From Intestinibaculum porci (GTDB lineage Bacteria > Bacillota_I > Bacilli_A > Erysipelotrichales > Coprobacillaceae), in contig NZ_AP019309.1 in NCBI RefSeq assembly GCF_003925875.1, positions 2,976,001 through 3,040,000 of the forward strand: a DNA stretch of 64,000 nt, read 5' to 3'. Shown here in pieces: positions 17,190-26,595 of the stretch. The notes under the pieces are model-generated. The model did no database searches and was not told the DNA's origin. It saw nothing but the letters and a program-made list of their open reading frames with translations. The translations under genes and the position numbers were made by a program. The stretch's first letter is position 1. The number at the start of each line of letters is the position of its first letter.

Positions 17190-18011
17190 ATGGCTGTTAT
17201 ACAAATGAATTATTTTTCTAAGAGTCTGATGCGTACGGTCGATGTGAATGTGATTTTACCAATCGACCACTTGGATATGGATACCAAGACATATCACTAC
17301 AAGACACCATTTAAGACACTGTATCTCTTACATGGGATCTTTGGTGATCATAATGACTGGATGTACAACACTAATATTAAAAGATGGGCTAATGATCATA
17401 ATCTCTGTGTTGTTATGCCTAGCGGTGAAAACATGTTTTATGTTGACAATAAGATCACGCAAAAGTTTTATGGAGAGTTTGTTGGAAAAGAACTGGTTGA
17501 AATGACCAGACAAAGCTTCCCTCTTTCTCATCAGAAAGAAGATACCTTTATTGCTGGTTTATCAATGGGTGGTTACGGAGCTATTGTCAACGGCATCAAA
17601 TATCATGAAACCTTTGGTTATGTGGCTGGGTTATCTAGTGCTTTATTGATTGATAACTGGGCTAATGTCATCAAACCGCTGATTCACTCGCCCAATGTGA
17701 AAGCCTACTATGATACCATCTTTGAAGATGTCTCTCATATTATTGGCAGTGATCAAGATTATCATGCCCTGGTTTTAAAACACCAGGACCATTTACCGCA
17801 CTTCTATCTCTGTGTTGGCACAGAAGATGCCTTATTGCCGGCGAATCGTGAATTTTACCAGTTCTTAAAAGAGCACCACGCCGATATCACATATAGCGAA
17901 GGACCTGGGGCTCATGAATGGGACTTCTGGAATACTTACATTCAAAAAGTCTTAGACTGGCTGCCGCTTGATGATCACGTCAATGATGTCAGCAGCGGCA
18001 ATGTCAAATAG
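17190..18011 (+). CDS. Alpha/beta-hydrolase esterase (EstA/esterase D type)
   Basis: 273-residue putative esterase. It has the oxyanion region LYLLHGIFGDHNDW, the nucleophile elbow GLSMGGYGA (Ser), an acid region near GTEDALLPANREF and the catalytic histidine in GAHEWDFW. It belongs to the tributyrin esterase/esterase D family and has no signal peptide. The frame opens at 17157, but AGGAAAGGAG fits the ATG at 17190. Stand-alone gene, convergent with a small minus-strand gene. Natural substrate unknown; short-chain acyl esters are typical. Confidence 0.88.
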   Translation: MAVIQMNYFSKSLMRTVDVNVILPIDHLDMDTKTYHYKTPFKTLYLLHGIFGDHNDWMYNTNIKRWANDHNLCVVMPSGENMFYVDNKITQKFYGEFVGKELVEMTRQSFPLSHQKEDTFIAGLSMGGYGAIVNGIKYHETFGYVAGLSSALLIDNWANVIKPLIHSPNVKAYYDTIFEDVSHIIGSDQDYHALVLKHQDHLPHFYLCVGTEDALLPANREFYQFLKEHHADITYSEGPGAHEWDFWNTYIQKVLDWLPLDDHVNDVSSGNVK

Positions 18012-18013
18012 TA

Positions 18014-18042
18014 AAAAAGCAGTAGAGGATTCCCCTACTGCT
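18014..18042 (-). terminator. Terminator of the small minus-strand gene
   Basis: Stem of about ten bp (AAAGCAGTAG / CTACTGCTTT) followed on the minus strand by six T residues. The TAG stop of the 45-residue gene lies inside the stem, which supports transcription of that gene. Confidence 0.85.
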
Positions 18043-18172
18043 TTGCAGACTTATGATCATTATTATCTTTTTTGTCTTCTTTTTCAGTCTGCTCTTTTGC
18101 CTTTTCTACTTTGTAAGATAAGTCCTTTTCTGAAAATGTCTGATATGGATCAATGAATACAAATTCTCCCAT
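18035..18172 (-). CDS. Small charged protein, 45 residues, unknown
   Basis: The longer open frame reaches 18256, but AAGGAGG sits 8 nt before the ATG at 18172, giving 45 residues. It begins MGEFVFIDPYQTF and ends in a Lys/Glu/Asp-rich tail (EKEDKKDNNDHKSAKQ). No membrane segment or family was recognised. The strong ribosome site and the terminator overlapping its stop argue it is a real gene transcribed alone. The tail looks disordered. Function unknown. Confidence 0.65.
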   Translation of the reverse strand: MGEFVFIDPYQTFSEKDLSYKVEKAKEQTEKEDKKDNNDHKSAKQ

Positions 18173-18431
18173 CGAAATGGCCTCCTTAATTCCGTCTTCA
18201 TTATAGACAACTCCTTCCAGAAAGCAATAAAAAAGCTTAGAAATTATAAATGTCATTTTATCGAATTATGAAAATTTCATTAAAAAGAAATAGATAGATT
18301 AAGAATACATCAAAATGTAAACGTTTAATTTCAAAGTTTCTTTATTTTTTCTATTTATTCCCTTAACATCTCAAAAAATCGTGCTATGATTAAGGCAGTT
18401 AAGGAATTTCAAAATGTGGAGGTATGAAATT

Positions 18432-19118
18432 ATGGATGTTCTTTATGCAGAAATGAGACAGAGAATACTTGAACAGTCAGAACACTACCAACAGTACATG
18501 AAAACAGAAGCACTTTTAAAAGAAGTTCTCGATGATTGTCATCATCAGATTGACGCACAGAATATCAATATCAATGAACTCTTTAATGATTTACAAATCA
18601 AAGAAATCAAGGGTCTCACCCTTGATCGTCATCATCACATGGATAATCTCTTCTATTATGATATGACCTTTCAAACCATGGTCAAAGATCATCCTGGCTT
18701 TGGCGAAACACTGCTAAAAAGCAGTGAGGATGTGCAAGTCCAAAAAGTGCTTAAAGCCTTATTACGCAGCCGCCTGATTCCTTTTACGATTATCAGTCGT
18801 AATAATGCGACCGGCAAGGTGCAATGTATGAATTTACTTTCTCACCAGCATTTCTATCTGACGGATGCTCGCTTAGGCATGTTTGATGCCTCTAAAGAGA
18901 TTTATATCGGACGTGTTATCACCCTGAATAATATTACGCTTCTCACCGATTACTTATTAACCTTCACCAAAACAAAAGAGAACATTGATTTAGTTTATAA
19001 CCATCGCAAAAGATTCAATGATAAATATCAAGGCTATATTTCTACTCTTTGCTTTGCCTATGATCGTATCCACGGAATCCACCCTGAAGAATTTAAAGGC
19101 TTAGCCTATAACATGTAA
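18432..19118 (+). CDS. Unknown protein, member of a two-gene family with 54710
   Basis: 228 residues, soluble, helical N-terminal half then a probably beta-rich C-terminal half. The segment ISRNNATGKVQCMNL followed by IYIGRVITLNNITLL aligns with IARDDATGIVTFKDV and ILLTRIVTFEGISFL in the protein encoded at 54710, so the two are distant paralogs. The pattern (residue pair, ATG-V, then hydrophobic-Rhydrophobic-hydrophobic) resembles the beta domain found with some SEC-C proteins, but no SEC-C cysteines are present. GGAGGT lies 9 nt before the ATG. Monocistronic with its own terminator. Function unknown. Confidence 0.75.
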   Translation: MDVLYAEMRQRILEQSEHYQQYMKTEALLKEVLDDCHHQIDAQNININELFNDLQIKEIKGLTLDRHHHMDNLFYYDMTFQTMVKDHPGFGETLLKSSEDVQVQKVLKALLRSRLIPFTIISRNNATGKVQCMNLLSHQHFYLTDARLGMFDASKEIYIGRVITLNNITLLTDYLLTFTKTKENIDLVYNHRKRFNDKYQGYISTLCFAYDRIHGIHPEEFKGLAYNM

Positions 19119-19140
19119 ATAGGACGTGAGTCCTATTTTT
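19118..19140 (+). terminator. Intrinsic terminator
   Basis: AATAGGAC / GTCCTATT stem with loop GTGA, followed by five T residues, overlapping the stop of the upstream gene. Confidence 0.9.
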
Positions 19141-19200
19141 ACGTATACTCAAATACCTTTTTGATCAATAAGCCTCGGTCAATATTTATGATTATCTATA

Positions 19201-20319
19201 TTATCTCTTTCTATTGCAAGATATGGACAACTGGTATTTATGTGTTAAAAGGAATGATGCAACAAGGGATGTTGCCGGAACGGCCAAAATAACCCCTAAA
19301 CTAGAGGATAACCCCTGCATAATTTCAATACCGAGGGAATACATATTAATTAATTGTAAATAAGGGTAATGATAAGCATACATAAAGACTAATGTATTAA
19401 TAGAACCACCGACAAATGCTAAGATCAAAGTATTGGTCATTGTGCCCATCATATCTTTTCCGACATGCATACCGCTTTTGAATAATTCTTTTTGTGTAAT
19501 CTCCGGGGACTTATGTTTGAGTTCATCTAAGAATGAGGCAATAGACATCCCTACATCCATTACGGCCCCTAAGGCCGCAATCAATATTCCAGCAAAAAGC
19601 AACTGTCCTATTTGGATATGCGTCATTTCTCCTACGTAAATCAAATTTTCAATATCACTGACATTATAACCACTGATATGGGTCACTAAAGAGAAAAGCA
19701 AGGCATAGAGTGCTGCCATAATAACACCGAGAATGGTACCAACAATAGCGGATAGCGACTTCGCACTGACACCATCAATGAGAATCATCGTCACAAAGGT
19801 TGTCATTGCGACAATCAGAATACTGGCAAGAATTGGGGAAACTCCCACATAAATCATCGGTAAAAAGATAAAGATAATACAAAGCAACGTATAGACCAGG
19901 GCCACAATCGAAATGAATCCCTTCTTTCCGCCAATCAGAATCACAATGCCAATAAATAAGGCAATCATACCATAAAGGGCTGGCGCTCTGTTTTCACTAT
20001 AGACAGAAGCTTCAATATTTGTCGATGAGGCGGTGACAATCAGGATCACTTTCATGCCTACCTGACACTTTGCGCCATACAAATAGGAATCCACACTGCG
20101 AGCGGTTAAGGTCTGTCCAAGATGTTTTCCAGCAATCACGCGGGCGCGAATATAACCTCTCGTAGGCGCGTTCACTTTCACAACTTCAGCTTTTTCATAG
20201 GTGCGGCCACGATTATTCATCAGTGGTGTAATAGACACATGGGAAAAAGAAAAAGCTAAAATAATGAAAAGGATGCTCGCGATTGCGAGACATCCTATCT
20301 TCAATACACGTGCTTTCAT
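19201..20319 (-). CDS. YibE/F-like multi-pass membrane protein
   Basis: 372 residues: an N-terminal membrane anchor, an extracytoplasmic domain of about 90 residues (RGYIRARVIAGKHLGQTL), then about seven membrane helices. GAVMDVGMSIASFLDE and GKDMMGTMTNTLILAFVG are hallmarks of the YibE/F family (PF07907). Molecular function of the family is not established; transport across the membrane is presumed. The start overlaps the stop of the upstream metallophosphatase gene by one base, so they form an operon and may cooperate at the cell surface. Confidence 0.85.
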   Translation of the reverse strand: MKARVLKIGCLAIASILFIILAFSFSHVSITPLMNNRGRTYEKAEVVKVNAPTRGYIRARVIAGKHLGQTLTARSVDSYLYGAKCQVGMKVILIVTASSTNIEASVYSENRAPALYGMIALFIGIVILIGGKKGFISIVALVYTLLCIIFIFLPMIYVGVSPILASILIVAMTTFVTMILIDGVSAKSLSAIVGTILGVIMAALYALLFSLVTHISGYNVSDIENLIYVGEMTHIQIGQLLFAGILIAALGAVMDVGMSIASFLDELKHKSPEITQKELFKSGMHVGKDMMGTMTNTLILAFVGGSINTLVFMYAYHYPYLQLINMYSLGIEIMQGLSSSLGVILAVPATSLVASFLLTHKYQLSISCNRKR

Positions 20320-22784
20320 TAATAACCTTTCACACTTGAAGATGACCCATAAACCTTTTTCCCATTCACAAGTTTATAAGCTTTGACCTTCACGTATGTT
20401 GTCTTCGCAGATGCCTTGATCGTCAGACTTGTCTTCTTAGTAGTTACACTTTTACTCTTTTTCATAGCTTTGTCACTAGAATAGGTAATCACATAACCAG
20501 ATACCTGTTTTAATGCTTTTAGCTTGAGCACCAGACCTGTCTTTGTCTTACTTGCCTTAGAAACAACAGCTTTTGCAGGGGTAATCTTGAAAGTCACTTT
20601 TTTCGTGCCTGTGTACTTGCCAATCCCTTTGATGGTGATCGTTGCCGTACCGACATTCTTATTATTTTTATATGTGACTTTATAATCTTTATTCAGCTTC
20701 AATACTTTTTTCTTATAAGTCAGCTTAACAGCTGGTTTTAAAGCTTTTCCTGTATAGACTTTCGCTTTGATCTTAGATACTTTGACCTTTGATAATTTGA
20801 CTTTTGCACTATCCTTTGCGGAAGCTGCAGGTGCTGTCGCTGGAGCTGTGCTTTGAGCTGCTGGAGTCGTTTGTGCTGAAGCCTGAGCTGTTGTAGACTC
20901 TATCTCTGTTTTTGGAGTTTCTGTCTTTGGTGTTTCAGCTTTAGATGTCTCTGTTTTAGGAGCTTCATGCACATTTTTCACTAAGGCATTTTTCGCATCT
21001 GTAACGGATTTAATGGCATTCGCAAAGTCTGTCTTTGTTAAGTTTTTCTTTGTGTCTAACGTCTTAGCCTGATCGATTGCCGTCTGTAATTGTGCGAGAG
21101 AATCTTTCGTATAATCACCCGTTAATTCTTTTGACGCATTATCAATAGTTGATTGTAACTGTGCTACGTCTTCTTTACCTTTGGAAATGGTGAACGATGT
21201 ATCGATCTTTTCATTGGTATCACTGCGGTATGTATTGATTGTTAAAGCATCATCATTCACGCTGATGACTGAATACGTTGGCACATCTTCCTGCCATCTG
21301 TTGGCGATGTAAGACTGCTGTCTTGGCACTAAATCATAGTATTTAGATCCTGATGATGAACCAGCAGTGACGTACATAATCCCATCTGGATTGATCACAG
21401 TATCGCTTTTCGCATCAATATTCTGAATAGCATCTTCATCAAAGACACTCTTTAAGTAAGTTAAGTAGGCCTGATCTTTAGGATCTGTACTGTCTTCTTT
21501 GATATTTTCTGGAGCCACTGTACGGGTAGCTGGCTGATCACCGGCATCAAGATCCTTTTCTAATTCATCTTTGAAGTCGTCCTGATCATAATCATCAGAA
21601 GAGTGACCACCTTTTAAGATCTTGGTACGTGAGTAAGCATGGTCATGACCGCTTAATACCAGATCAATACCATTTTCTTCAAAATAAGGAACGAGCTGAT
21701 ATCTTAAGTTAGTGATATCAGGTTCATTAGAATGTTCCGCTGAACCGTAGATATCCTGATGAACGATAGCAATTTTCCATTTAGCGGAAGGATTCTTCGC
21801 AATCGCCTGTTTGATAAACGTTTCATGCTCTGCCACATTAGAGTTCTGAGCATTCAGATCTAAATAAAGAACATCACCATAAGTGAAGTAATAGTCTCCA
21901 CCCGTCACATTATTTGTCCCCAACGTACTCATATTAGCGGGATTAAAGTGATAAGTATAGTTAGGGTTATCAGCATCATGATTCCCTACGGTTGAAGCTA
22001 AAGGAATATTCTTAAGCCAATCAGCACTTAAGAAACCAGTATATTCAATTTCACTGATGGATGCTTTTTTGCCAGGAGCTTTCTTCTTGGTCGTCTGAAT
22101 CTGGTCACCAGAAGATAAAATGAAAGCCGCCTGACCGTCTGTCATTTTATTCGCCTGATTTAATGTATAATTCCAGTTATAGGCATCATTCATCACGGCA
22201 TTTGACTGCGCGTCATAGAATGCTTTTGAATCAGATCCTTTTAATTCATTTGAAGAACCGATCTGTGGATCACCCACATAAACAAAGCTATAAGACTGAG
22301 AATTTGCGGGCGTATATTTTTCTGGTTCTGACCAGGTATTCTCATCTTTCTGATACGTATAGTAGTAAGTTGTTCCTTCTTTTAGACCATGGGCCGTTAC
22401 TTTATTGGCATTATATGTCTGACCATCCTGATCTGTTTCGTCTTTGACCTCCGTCTGCGCAGCCTTATAGGTTTTCGCATTGGCCATCGCTTCGCCAACA
22501 CCAATTTTTAGGTAAGGCTTAAACCCTGTCTTGGTATACCAGGCAAAATTCAGGGTGGATGGTGTTTTGCCTGGGGCCAGTGAAATCTGCGTCCAGTCAC
22601 TTTTGATCGAACTCCATTTCTTCTGAAAACTTGTCCATGCCGCATCCGTATTGGTTGTTTTCGCAAAAGCCGATGCATCCGTCTTCCCATCAGGTGCAGG
22701 CGAGGCAAAACTTAATGACATCGCGCTGCCGCAAATCGCAGTCACTAATGAGAAAGCCATAATCTTTTTCTTCGTACTATTCAT
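20319..22784 (-). CDS. Secreted purple-acid-phosphatase-like metallophosphatase with surface repeats
   Basis: 821 residues. Signal peptide (about 1-28), then an N-terminal FnIII-like purple acid phosphatase domain (~50-150). The calcineurin-like metallophosphoesterase core (~165-440) has VGDPQIG, SSGDQ, GNHDADN, VHQDIYG and LSGHDHAYSR, giving the expected metal ligands. A FIVAR-like helical module follows (~525-610), then a Thr/Pro/Ala-rich linker, an immunoglobulin-like module with YTGKALKPAVKL and GIGKYTGTKKVTF, and a final FnIII-like lysine-rich module. No LPXTG motif is seen, so attachment may be non-covalent through the basic repeats. Likely releases phosphate from extracellular substrates. 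Confidence 0.9.
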   Translation of the reverse strand: MNSTKKKIMAFSLVTAICGSAMSLSFASPAPDGKTDASAFAKTTNTDAAWTSFQKKWSSIKSDWTQISLAPGKTPSTLNFAWYTKTGFKPYLKIGVGEAMANAKTYKAAQTEVKDETDQDGQTYNANKVTAHGLKEGTTYYYTYQKDENTWSEPEKYTPANSQSYSFVYVGDPQIGSSNELKGSDSKAFYDAQSNAVMNDAYNWNYTLNQANKMTDGQAAFILSSGDQIQTTKKKAPGKKASISEIEYTGFLSADWLKNIPLASTVGNHDADNPNYTYHFNPANMSTLGTNNVTGGDYYFTYGDVLYLDLNAQNSNVAEHETFIKQAIAKNPSAKWKIAIVHQDIYGSAEHSNEPDITNLRYQLVPYFEENGIDLVLSGHDHAYSRTKILKGGHSSDDYDQDDFKDELEKDLDAGDQPATRTVAPENIKEDSTDPKDQAYLTYLKSVFDEDAIQNIDAKSDTVINPDGIMYVTAGSSSGSKYYDLVPRQQSYIANRWQEDVPTYSVISVNDDALTINTYRSDTNEKIDTSFTISKGKEDVAQLQSTIDNASKELTGDYTKDSLAQLQTAIDQAKTLDTKKNLTKTDFANAIKSVTDAKNALVKNVHEAPKTETSKAETPKTETPKTEIESTTAQASAQTTPAAQSTAPATAPAASAKDSAKVKLSKVKVSKIKAKVYTGKALKPAVKLTYKKKVLKLNKDYKVTYKNNKNVGTATITIKGIGKYTGTKKVTFKITPAKAVVSKASKTKTGLVLKLKALKQVSGYVITYSSDKAMKKSKSVTTKKTSLTIKASAKTTYVKVKAYKLVNGKKVYGSSSSVKGY

Positions 22785-23029
22785 TCATTATCATTCCCTT
22801 CTTAGTACGCCTACATCTTATCAAAAGCTTTCTTAAGACAGCTCCCATAGCATGTTAATCTTATGTAAGATTTCATTTTTTATGATAAATAGAGCATATT
22901 TAGTGCATTTAAAAGGATCAGAGGCTGTTTTCATCATTATGATATACAAAATACTTACGGAAGATTAACCGTTTTTTTACAAAGGATAAACCAAAGCTGT
23001 AAGGAAATGAAATAATTATGTTTTCGGAA

Positions 23030-23075
23030 TTGTGATAGCGTTTTCTTCATGCTATACTTTTGATATCGAAGGAGG
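23030..23075 (+). promoter_or_regulatory. Promoter and ribosome site separated from their gene by an IS
   Basis: -35 TTGTGA (23030-23035), 17-bp spacer, -10 TATACT (23053-23058), then AAGGAGG (23069-23075). In the uninterrupted sequence AAGGAGG would stand 6 nt before the ATG now at 25530. The region 22785-23029 shows no genes; it should also hold the promoter of the divergent phosphatase gene. Confidence 0.75.
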
Positions 23076-23134
23076 AATTTTAGTTACTATTCACAGTGCT
23101 GAAAGATTAAAAATTGAATAATGTCTTTATTTAG

Positions 23135-23164
23135 GGGTATATCCATATATGGGATACCCTTTTA
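23135..23164 (+). terminator. Hairpin near the IS left end
   Basis: GGGTAT / ATACCC arms around a partly paired centre, followed by TTTTATT. It lies just inside the IS66-like element, where it would stop transcription entering from the flanking promoter at 23030. Confidence 0.6.
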
Positions 23165-23361
23165 TTATAACTTTTAAAGTGATTTATAGTCATGTATTAA
23201 CAATTCAAGTGTCTTATTCCTGACAACCAAAAAAGTATTCTCTTTTTCTTGATAATTTCAGCAAACATAGTCTCTAATAAATTTAAATTATATGTAAATT
23301 ACTATTTATTTTAAGCTAGTTATATGATATACTGTATATAGTAACAAGGGGGTGAGAAAAG

Positions 23362-23724
23362 ATGGCAATTGTTTATGTGACAAACAAGAAAACTGGCAAG
23401 AAATATGCTTATGAATCTGTTTCAGTTTGGAATCCTGAGCTCAAACAGCCTAGAGCAAAACGCAAATACCTTGGCGTTGTAGACGAGGAAACTGGAGAAA
23501 TTATTCCTTCAAGCAAAAAGCGAGGGAGAAAGCCTAATCCTGATAAAAATACAGCTGAAAATGAAGAAAAAGCAAGCGGCAGAAGAACCTATAAAAAGAT
23601 GGTTGAGGATATGCAAAAAATTATTGCAAGCAGAGATGATGAGATCAAACAGCTTAAGGCGGCTAATAGAAAGCTTACCAGCAAGATCAATAGAATTGAA
23701 TCAATTCTTAATAATGATGATTAA
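23362..23724 (+). CDS. IS66 element accessory protein
   Basis: 120 residues encoded in the IS ahead of the transposase. The N-terminus (IVYVTNKKTGKKYAYESVS, then KRKYLGVVDEETGEIIP) resembles the small DNA-binding N-terminal module seen in IS1634-type transposases. The C-terminus is a coiled-coil-like segment ending in a run of charged residues. Followed by the transposase gene after 14 nt. GGGGGTGAG precedes the ATG. Exact role in transposition is unknown. Confidence 0.75.
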   Translation: MAIVYVTNKKTGKKYAYESVSVWNPELKQPRAKRKYLGVVDEETGEIIPSSKKRGRKPNPDKNTAENEEKASGRRTYKKMVEDMQKIIASRDDEIKQLKAANRKLTSKINRIESILNNDD

Positions 23725-23738
23725 CAAGGAGTAAATCA

Positions 23739-25319
23739 ATGGATTCTTTAGGAACACTATCAGTAAAATATGATAAAGCATGCAAAAAGATTGGTGACCT
23801 TAAAACAAGACTTTACGATTGTAATGAAGAACTGAAATCCAAAAAACAGAAGCTTGAATACAGGGATAACAGAATCGCAAAATTAAAGCAGCTTTGTCTT
23901 GAAAAAGATGAAATGATTAGAAATCTTAATGATGAAATTAACAGACTGAAAGACAAGATTGAATATCTTAATGCCATAAGCAATCATGACTCAACTACCG
24001 TTGGTATTCCTACTGCGTCTACTCCTATAGGAAAAGCAAAATATAACTCAAGCATCAATTCCAGAGAGCCTACTGACAGAAAAATTGGAGGTCAGCCAGG
24101 ACATTCTAAAAGTGAACTCGGTATTCCTGATGATATTGACGAAGAAATTGAATATGTGGCAGATGATGCAACTGAGTGTCCGAAATGTGGTTCTCATGAA
24201 CTTGTTTTCACCGGCAAAACTAAAGCTGTATATGAGAAAACTATTAGCATCAAGCCTATAAACCTCAAAAAGGTTTTCTATCAATACAAATGCGGAAGCT
24301 GCGGGACTACATTTTTTCTTGGCCTGAAGCCTAATGAAAGATCAGCCTGTCACTATGGGACGGCAGTACAGGCCGTTGGCTTATCGCTAATGAATACCTG
24401 CAATGTTCCTATTAACAAGGTTAAAACCTTTTTTGAGGGGATCACAAACGGAGAAATAAGTCCGTCAGAAGGCTACCTTGCAAAACTTCCTATGATTGCA
24501 TCAAAAAAGTTATCTGAGTTCCGTATAGTTTTAAAGAATCTAATGCTCCAAAGAACTCTCGTATATTGGGATGACACTGTTATCAATATTAATACAAAGA
24601 AAGGCTGCCTGCGCTTTTACGGAGATGAAACACTCTCATATTATACGGCTCATGAGAAGAAAGATCTTGAAGGGATTGAAGAAGACAAAGTCCTAACACT
24701 ACTCACTGAAGAGCAAAAAACGATGCATGATCACAATAAAGTGAACTATAACGCTAAATTCAAGTTTGGCAACCTTGAATGCAATCAGCACCTTCAGCGT
24801 GACCTCAAAAAAATCGCTATTGATACAAAACATGATGAGCTTATGGAACTGAAAGATCTTATTTCCGATACCATCCACAAACGCAAAGAAGCCATAAACA
24901 AGGGAGAGACTCGCTTTAGTGATGAATTTATTGAAAACTTTAACAAAAAAGTTAATGATATACTCAACCGAGCGGAAAAGAGAAACAAAAAAGATTATGA
25001 TGCATACTTTGGAAGATCCGAGAAGACGCTAATTAAGCGTATACGTGATTATTATGATAATTACTTTGCTTGGGTAAATGATTTCACTCTTCCGACAACC
25101 AATAATTGCGCAGAACGCGGACTTAGAGTCGTAAAAAGCCATATGCGATCATCAGGACAGTTCCAAAATATTCAAAACGCTCAGTATTACGCAGATGCCA
25201 AAACGTATATAGAAACCTGCAGGAAAAACGGAATAAATGAGATCTATGCAATGATACGACTTTATGAAGGTGATCCAATAACGGTAAAAGAAATATTCTC
25301 AGGGGAAGATCTCTCCTGA
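23739..25319 (+). CDS. IS66-family transposase
   Basis: 526-residue DDE transposase. The N-terminal ~90 residues are a coiled coil (leucine-zipper-like). A zinc-finger follows with CPKCGS and CGSCGT (about residues 147-186). The catalytic region includes VYWDDTVININTKKGCLRF and the C-terminal NNCAERGLRVVKSHMRSSG, which carries the acidic catalytic residue. Frame intact, so the element may be active. Acts on the element's own ends. Confidence 0.93.
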   Translation: MDSLGTLSVKYDKACKKIGDLKTRLYDCNEELKSKKQKLEYRDNRIAKLKQLCLEKDEMIRNLNDEINRLKDKIEYLNAISNHDSTTVGIPTASTPIGKAKYNSSINSREPTDRKIGGQPGHSKSELGIPDDIDEEIEYVADDATECPKCGSHELVFTGKTKAVYEKTISIKPINLKKVFYQYKCGSCGTTFFLGLKPNERSACHYGTAVQAVGLSLMNTCNVPINKVKTFFEGITNGEISPSEGYLAKLPMIASKKLSEFRIVLKNLMLQRTLVYWDDTVININTKKGCLRFYGDETLSYYTAHEKKDLEGIEEDKVLTLLTEEQKTMHDHNKVNYNAKFKFGNLECNQHLQRDLKKIAIDTKHDELMELKDLISDTIHKRKEAINKGETRFSDEFIENFNKKVNDILNRAEKRNKKDYDAYFGRSEKTLIKRIRDYYDNYFAWVNDFTLPTTNNCAERGLRVVKSHMRSSGQFQNIQNAQYYADAKTYIETCRKNGINEIYAMIRLYEGDPITVKEIFSGEDLS

Positions 25320-25529
25320 GAATCGACAAACCGTTATAATGGTGGAATAAGGTATCATAGCCATTACCTGAAATCAGATTTAACATCATGCTTCATTTCG
25401 CTGTGTATACATTTTACATACCTCTTTACTACAATTAAAACAAGGCCGTATCACGGGCACCGTTCCGTGCTCTTTTTAGGTACAACTTTATATATCAACT
25501 ATATCTAACCGTGAATAGTAACGAATTTT

Positions 25530-26456
25530 ATGAAGCATTTTAAAGTATTATTGACTGTTTTATTATCCCTATGCATGCTTTTCACGATGACCTCTCCAGC
25601 TTACGCAGAAGAGAGTGTCGCGGGTAAAACAAAGTATCTGACTGTTGGGGATACGTATTATTTAAGACTCAAGCATACCAGCTTAACAGGGAAAGCGACC
25701 ACTTCTCATAAGAAAGTTCTTAAGATCAAGAAGATCAAACGTAATCAGTGGAAGACAACGGCTTTAAAAGCTGGGAAATCAACCGTTACTGTCAGCTTTG
25801 CCGGTAAAAAACAAAAGGTGTACTTTGTCGTTAAGAAGCCAAAAGCCGCCCCTACTTATCTTTATTTCTTTGATAACTACAAACAAGTGAATATGGCTGT
25901 TGGGGACAGCTTAGATGTCAGCCGTAAGTTATACTTCTATGCGCCTAAAGCGAAGAGTACCCAATTGAAATACAAATCTTCTAATAAGAGTATTGTCTCA
26001 ATCACTAAAAACGGCACGGCCAAAGCCTTAAAAGCTGGTAAAGCCACAATCACCGTCAGCTACAAAAAGAAAAAAGCGAAAATGACCATTACTATCCATG
26101 AATTGACTGTCACAGCCAATGCGCTGCCGGTGACGATTAGTAACTACAATAGCTTTGATCAGTCTTTGATCAATCAATGTCAAATCACCAATGTCTCTTT
26201 TGAAAAGACTTATTATGACTACGATAATAGCTTTTCCCTCTATATGGTATTAACAGGGACAAAAACATTCGCCACGGAGATTGCGTCAAAACCTTGTAAG
26301 GTAGGATGGAAACTGTATGATCAAAATAATGTCGTTGTTAAGTCCGGATTATTTTATACGGATTCGGTAAATAATGGCGAAACCTTTACGACAAAACAAA
26401 TCATTACGGCGAAATTATCAGAAGGTCAGTATCACCTCGTCTTAGAAGATTATTAA
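25530..26456 (+). CDS. Secreted Ig-like-repeat protein, translation start displaced by IS66
   Basis: 308 residues with a signal peptide (cleavage after PAYA). Two lysine-rich bacterial Ig-like (Big-2-like) modules follow (about 35-105 and 110-195), each closing with a pattern like LKAGKATITVSYKKKKAKM. A C-terminal beta domain (200-308) contains a pair of cysteines. It is a paralog of the next gene. No ribosome site precedes the ATG: the sequence upstream is the IS66 end. Promoter and AAGGAGG remain 2.4 kb upstream, so expression is probably lost or greatly reduced. Likely a cell-surface or matrix protein. Confidence 0.85.
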   Translation: MKHFKVLLTVLLSLCMLFTMTSPAYAEESVAGKTKYLTVGDTYYLRLKHTSLTGKATTSHKKVLKIKKIKRNQWKTTALKAGKSTVTVSFAGKKQKVYFVVKKPKAAPTYLYFFDNYKQVNMAVGDSLDVSRKLYFYAPKAKSTQLKYKSSNKSIVSITKNGTAKALKAGKATITVSYKKKKAKMTITIHELTVTANALPVTISNYNSFDQSLINQCQITNVSFEKTYYDYDNSFSLYMVLTGTKTFATEIASKPCKVGWKLYDQNNVVVKSGLFYTDSVNNGETFTTKQIITAKLSEGQYHLVLEDY

Positions 26457-26470
26457 TACCTATGCACTTA

Positions 26471-26502
26471 AAAAGATTTCCTTGCCCAGGAAATCTTTTT
26501 TA
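26471..26502 (+). terminator. Intrinsic terminator
   Basis: Twelve-bp stem AAAAGATTTCCT / AGGAAATCTTTT with a short loop, continuing into a T-run, 15 nt after the stop codon. Confidence 0.92.
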
Positions 26503-26595
26503 AATTATTGTTGCATTGATGATATAGAAACGACAGGCTAACCAGGTGAGTGCTACAATCAATTATGATTTTCAAAACATGAAAAAGGGATCATT

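Larger units (their letters stand above)
23083..25522 (+). mobile_element. IS66-family insertion sequence with 8-bp target duplication
   Basis: Ends are the inverted repeats GTTACTATTCAC (23083-23094) and GTGAATAGTAAC (25511-25522). They are flanked by the direct repeat GAATTTTA at 23075-23082 and 25523-25530. Eight-bp duplications are characteristic of IS66 elements, and the element carries an IS66-type transposase plus an accessory ORF. Length 2440 bp. The right target copy supplies the A of the start codon of the gene at 25530. Confidence 0.93.

Noticed and set aside
22163-22447. Plus-strand open frame inside the metallophosphatase gene
   Set aside because: Antisense shadow of a strongly supported coding region, with no ribosome site or recognisable protein features.
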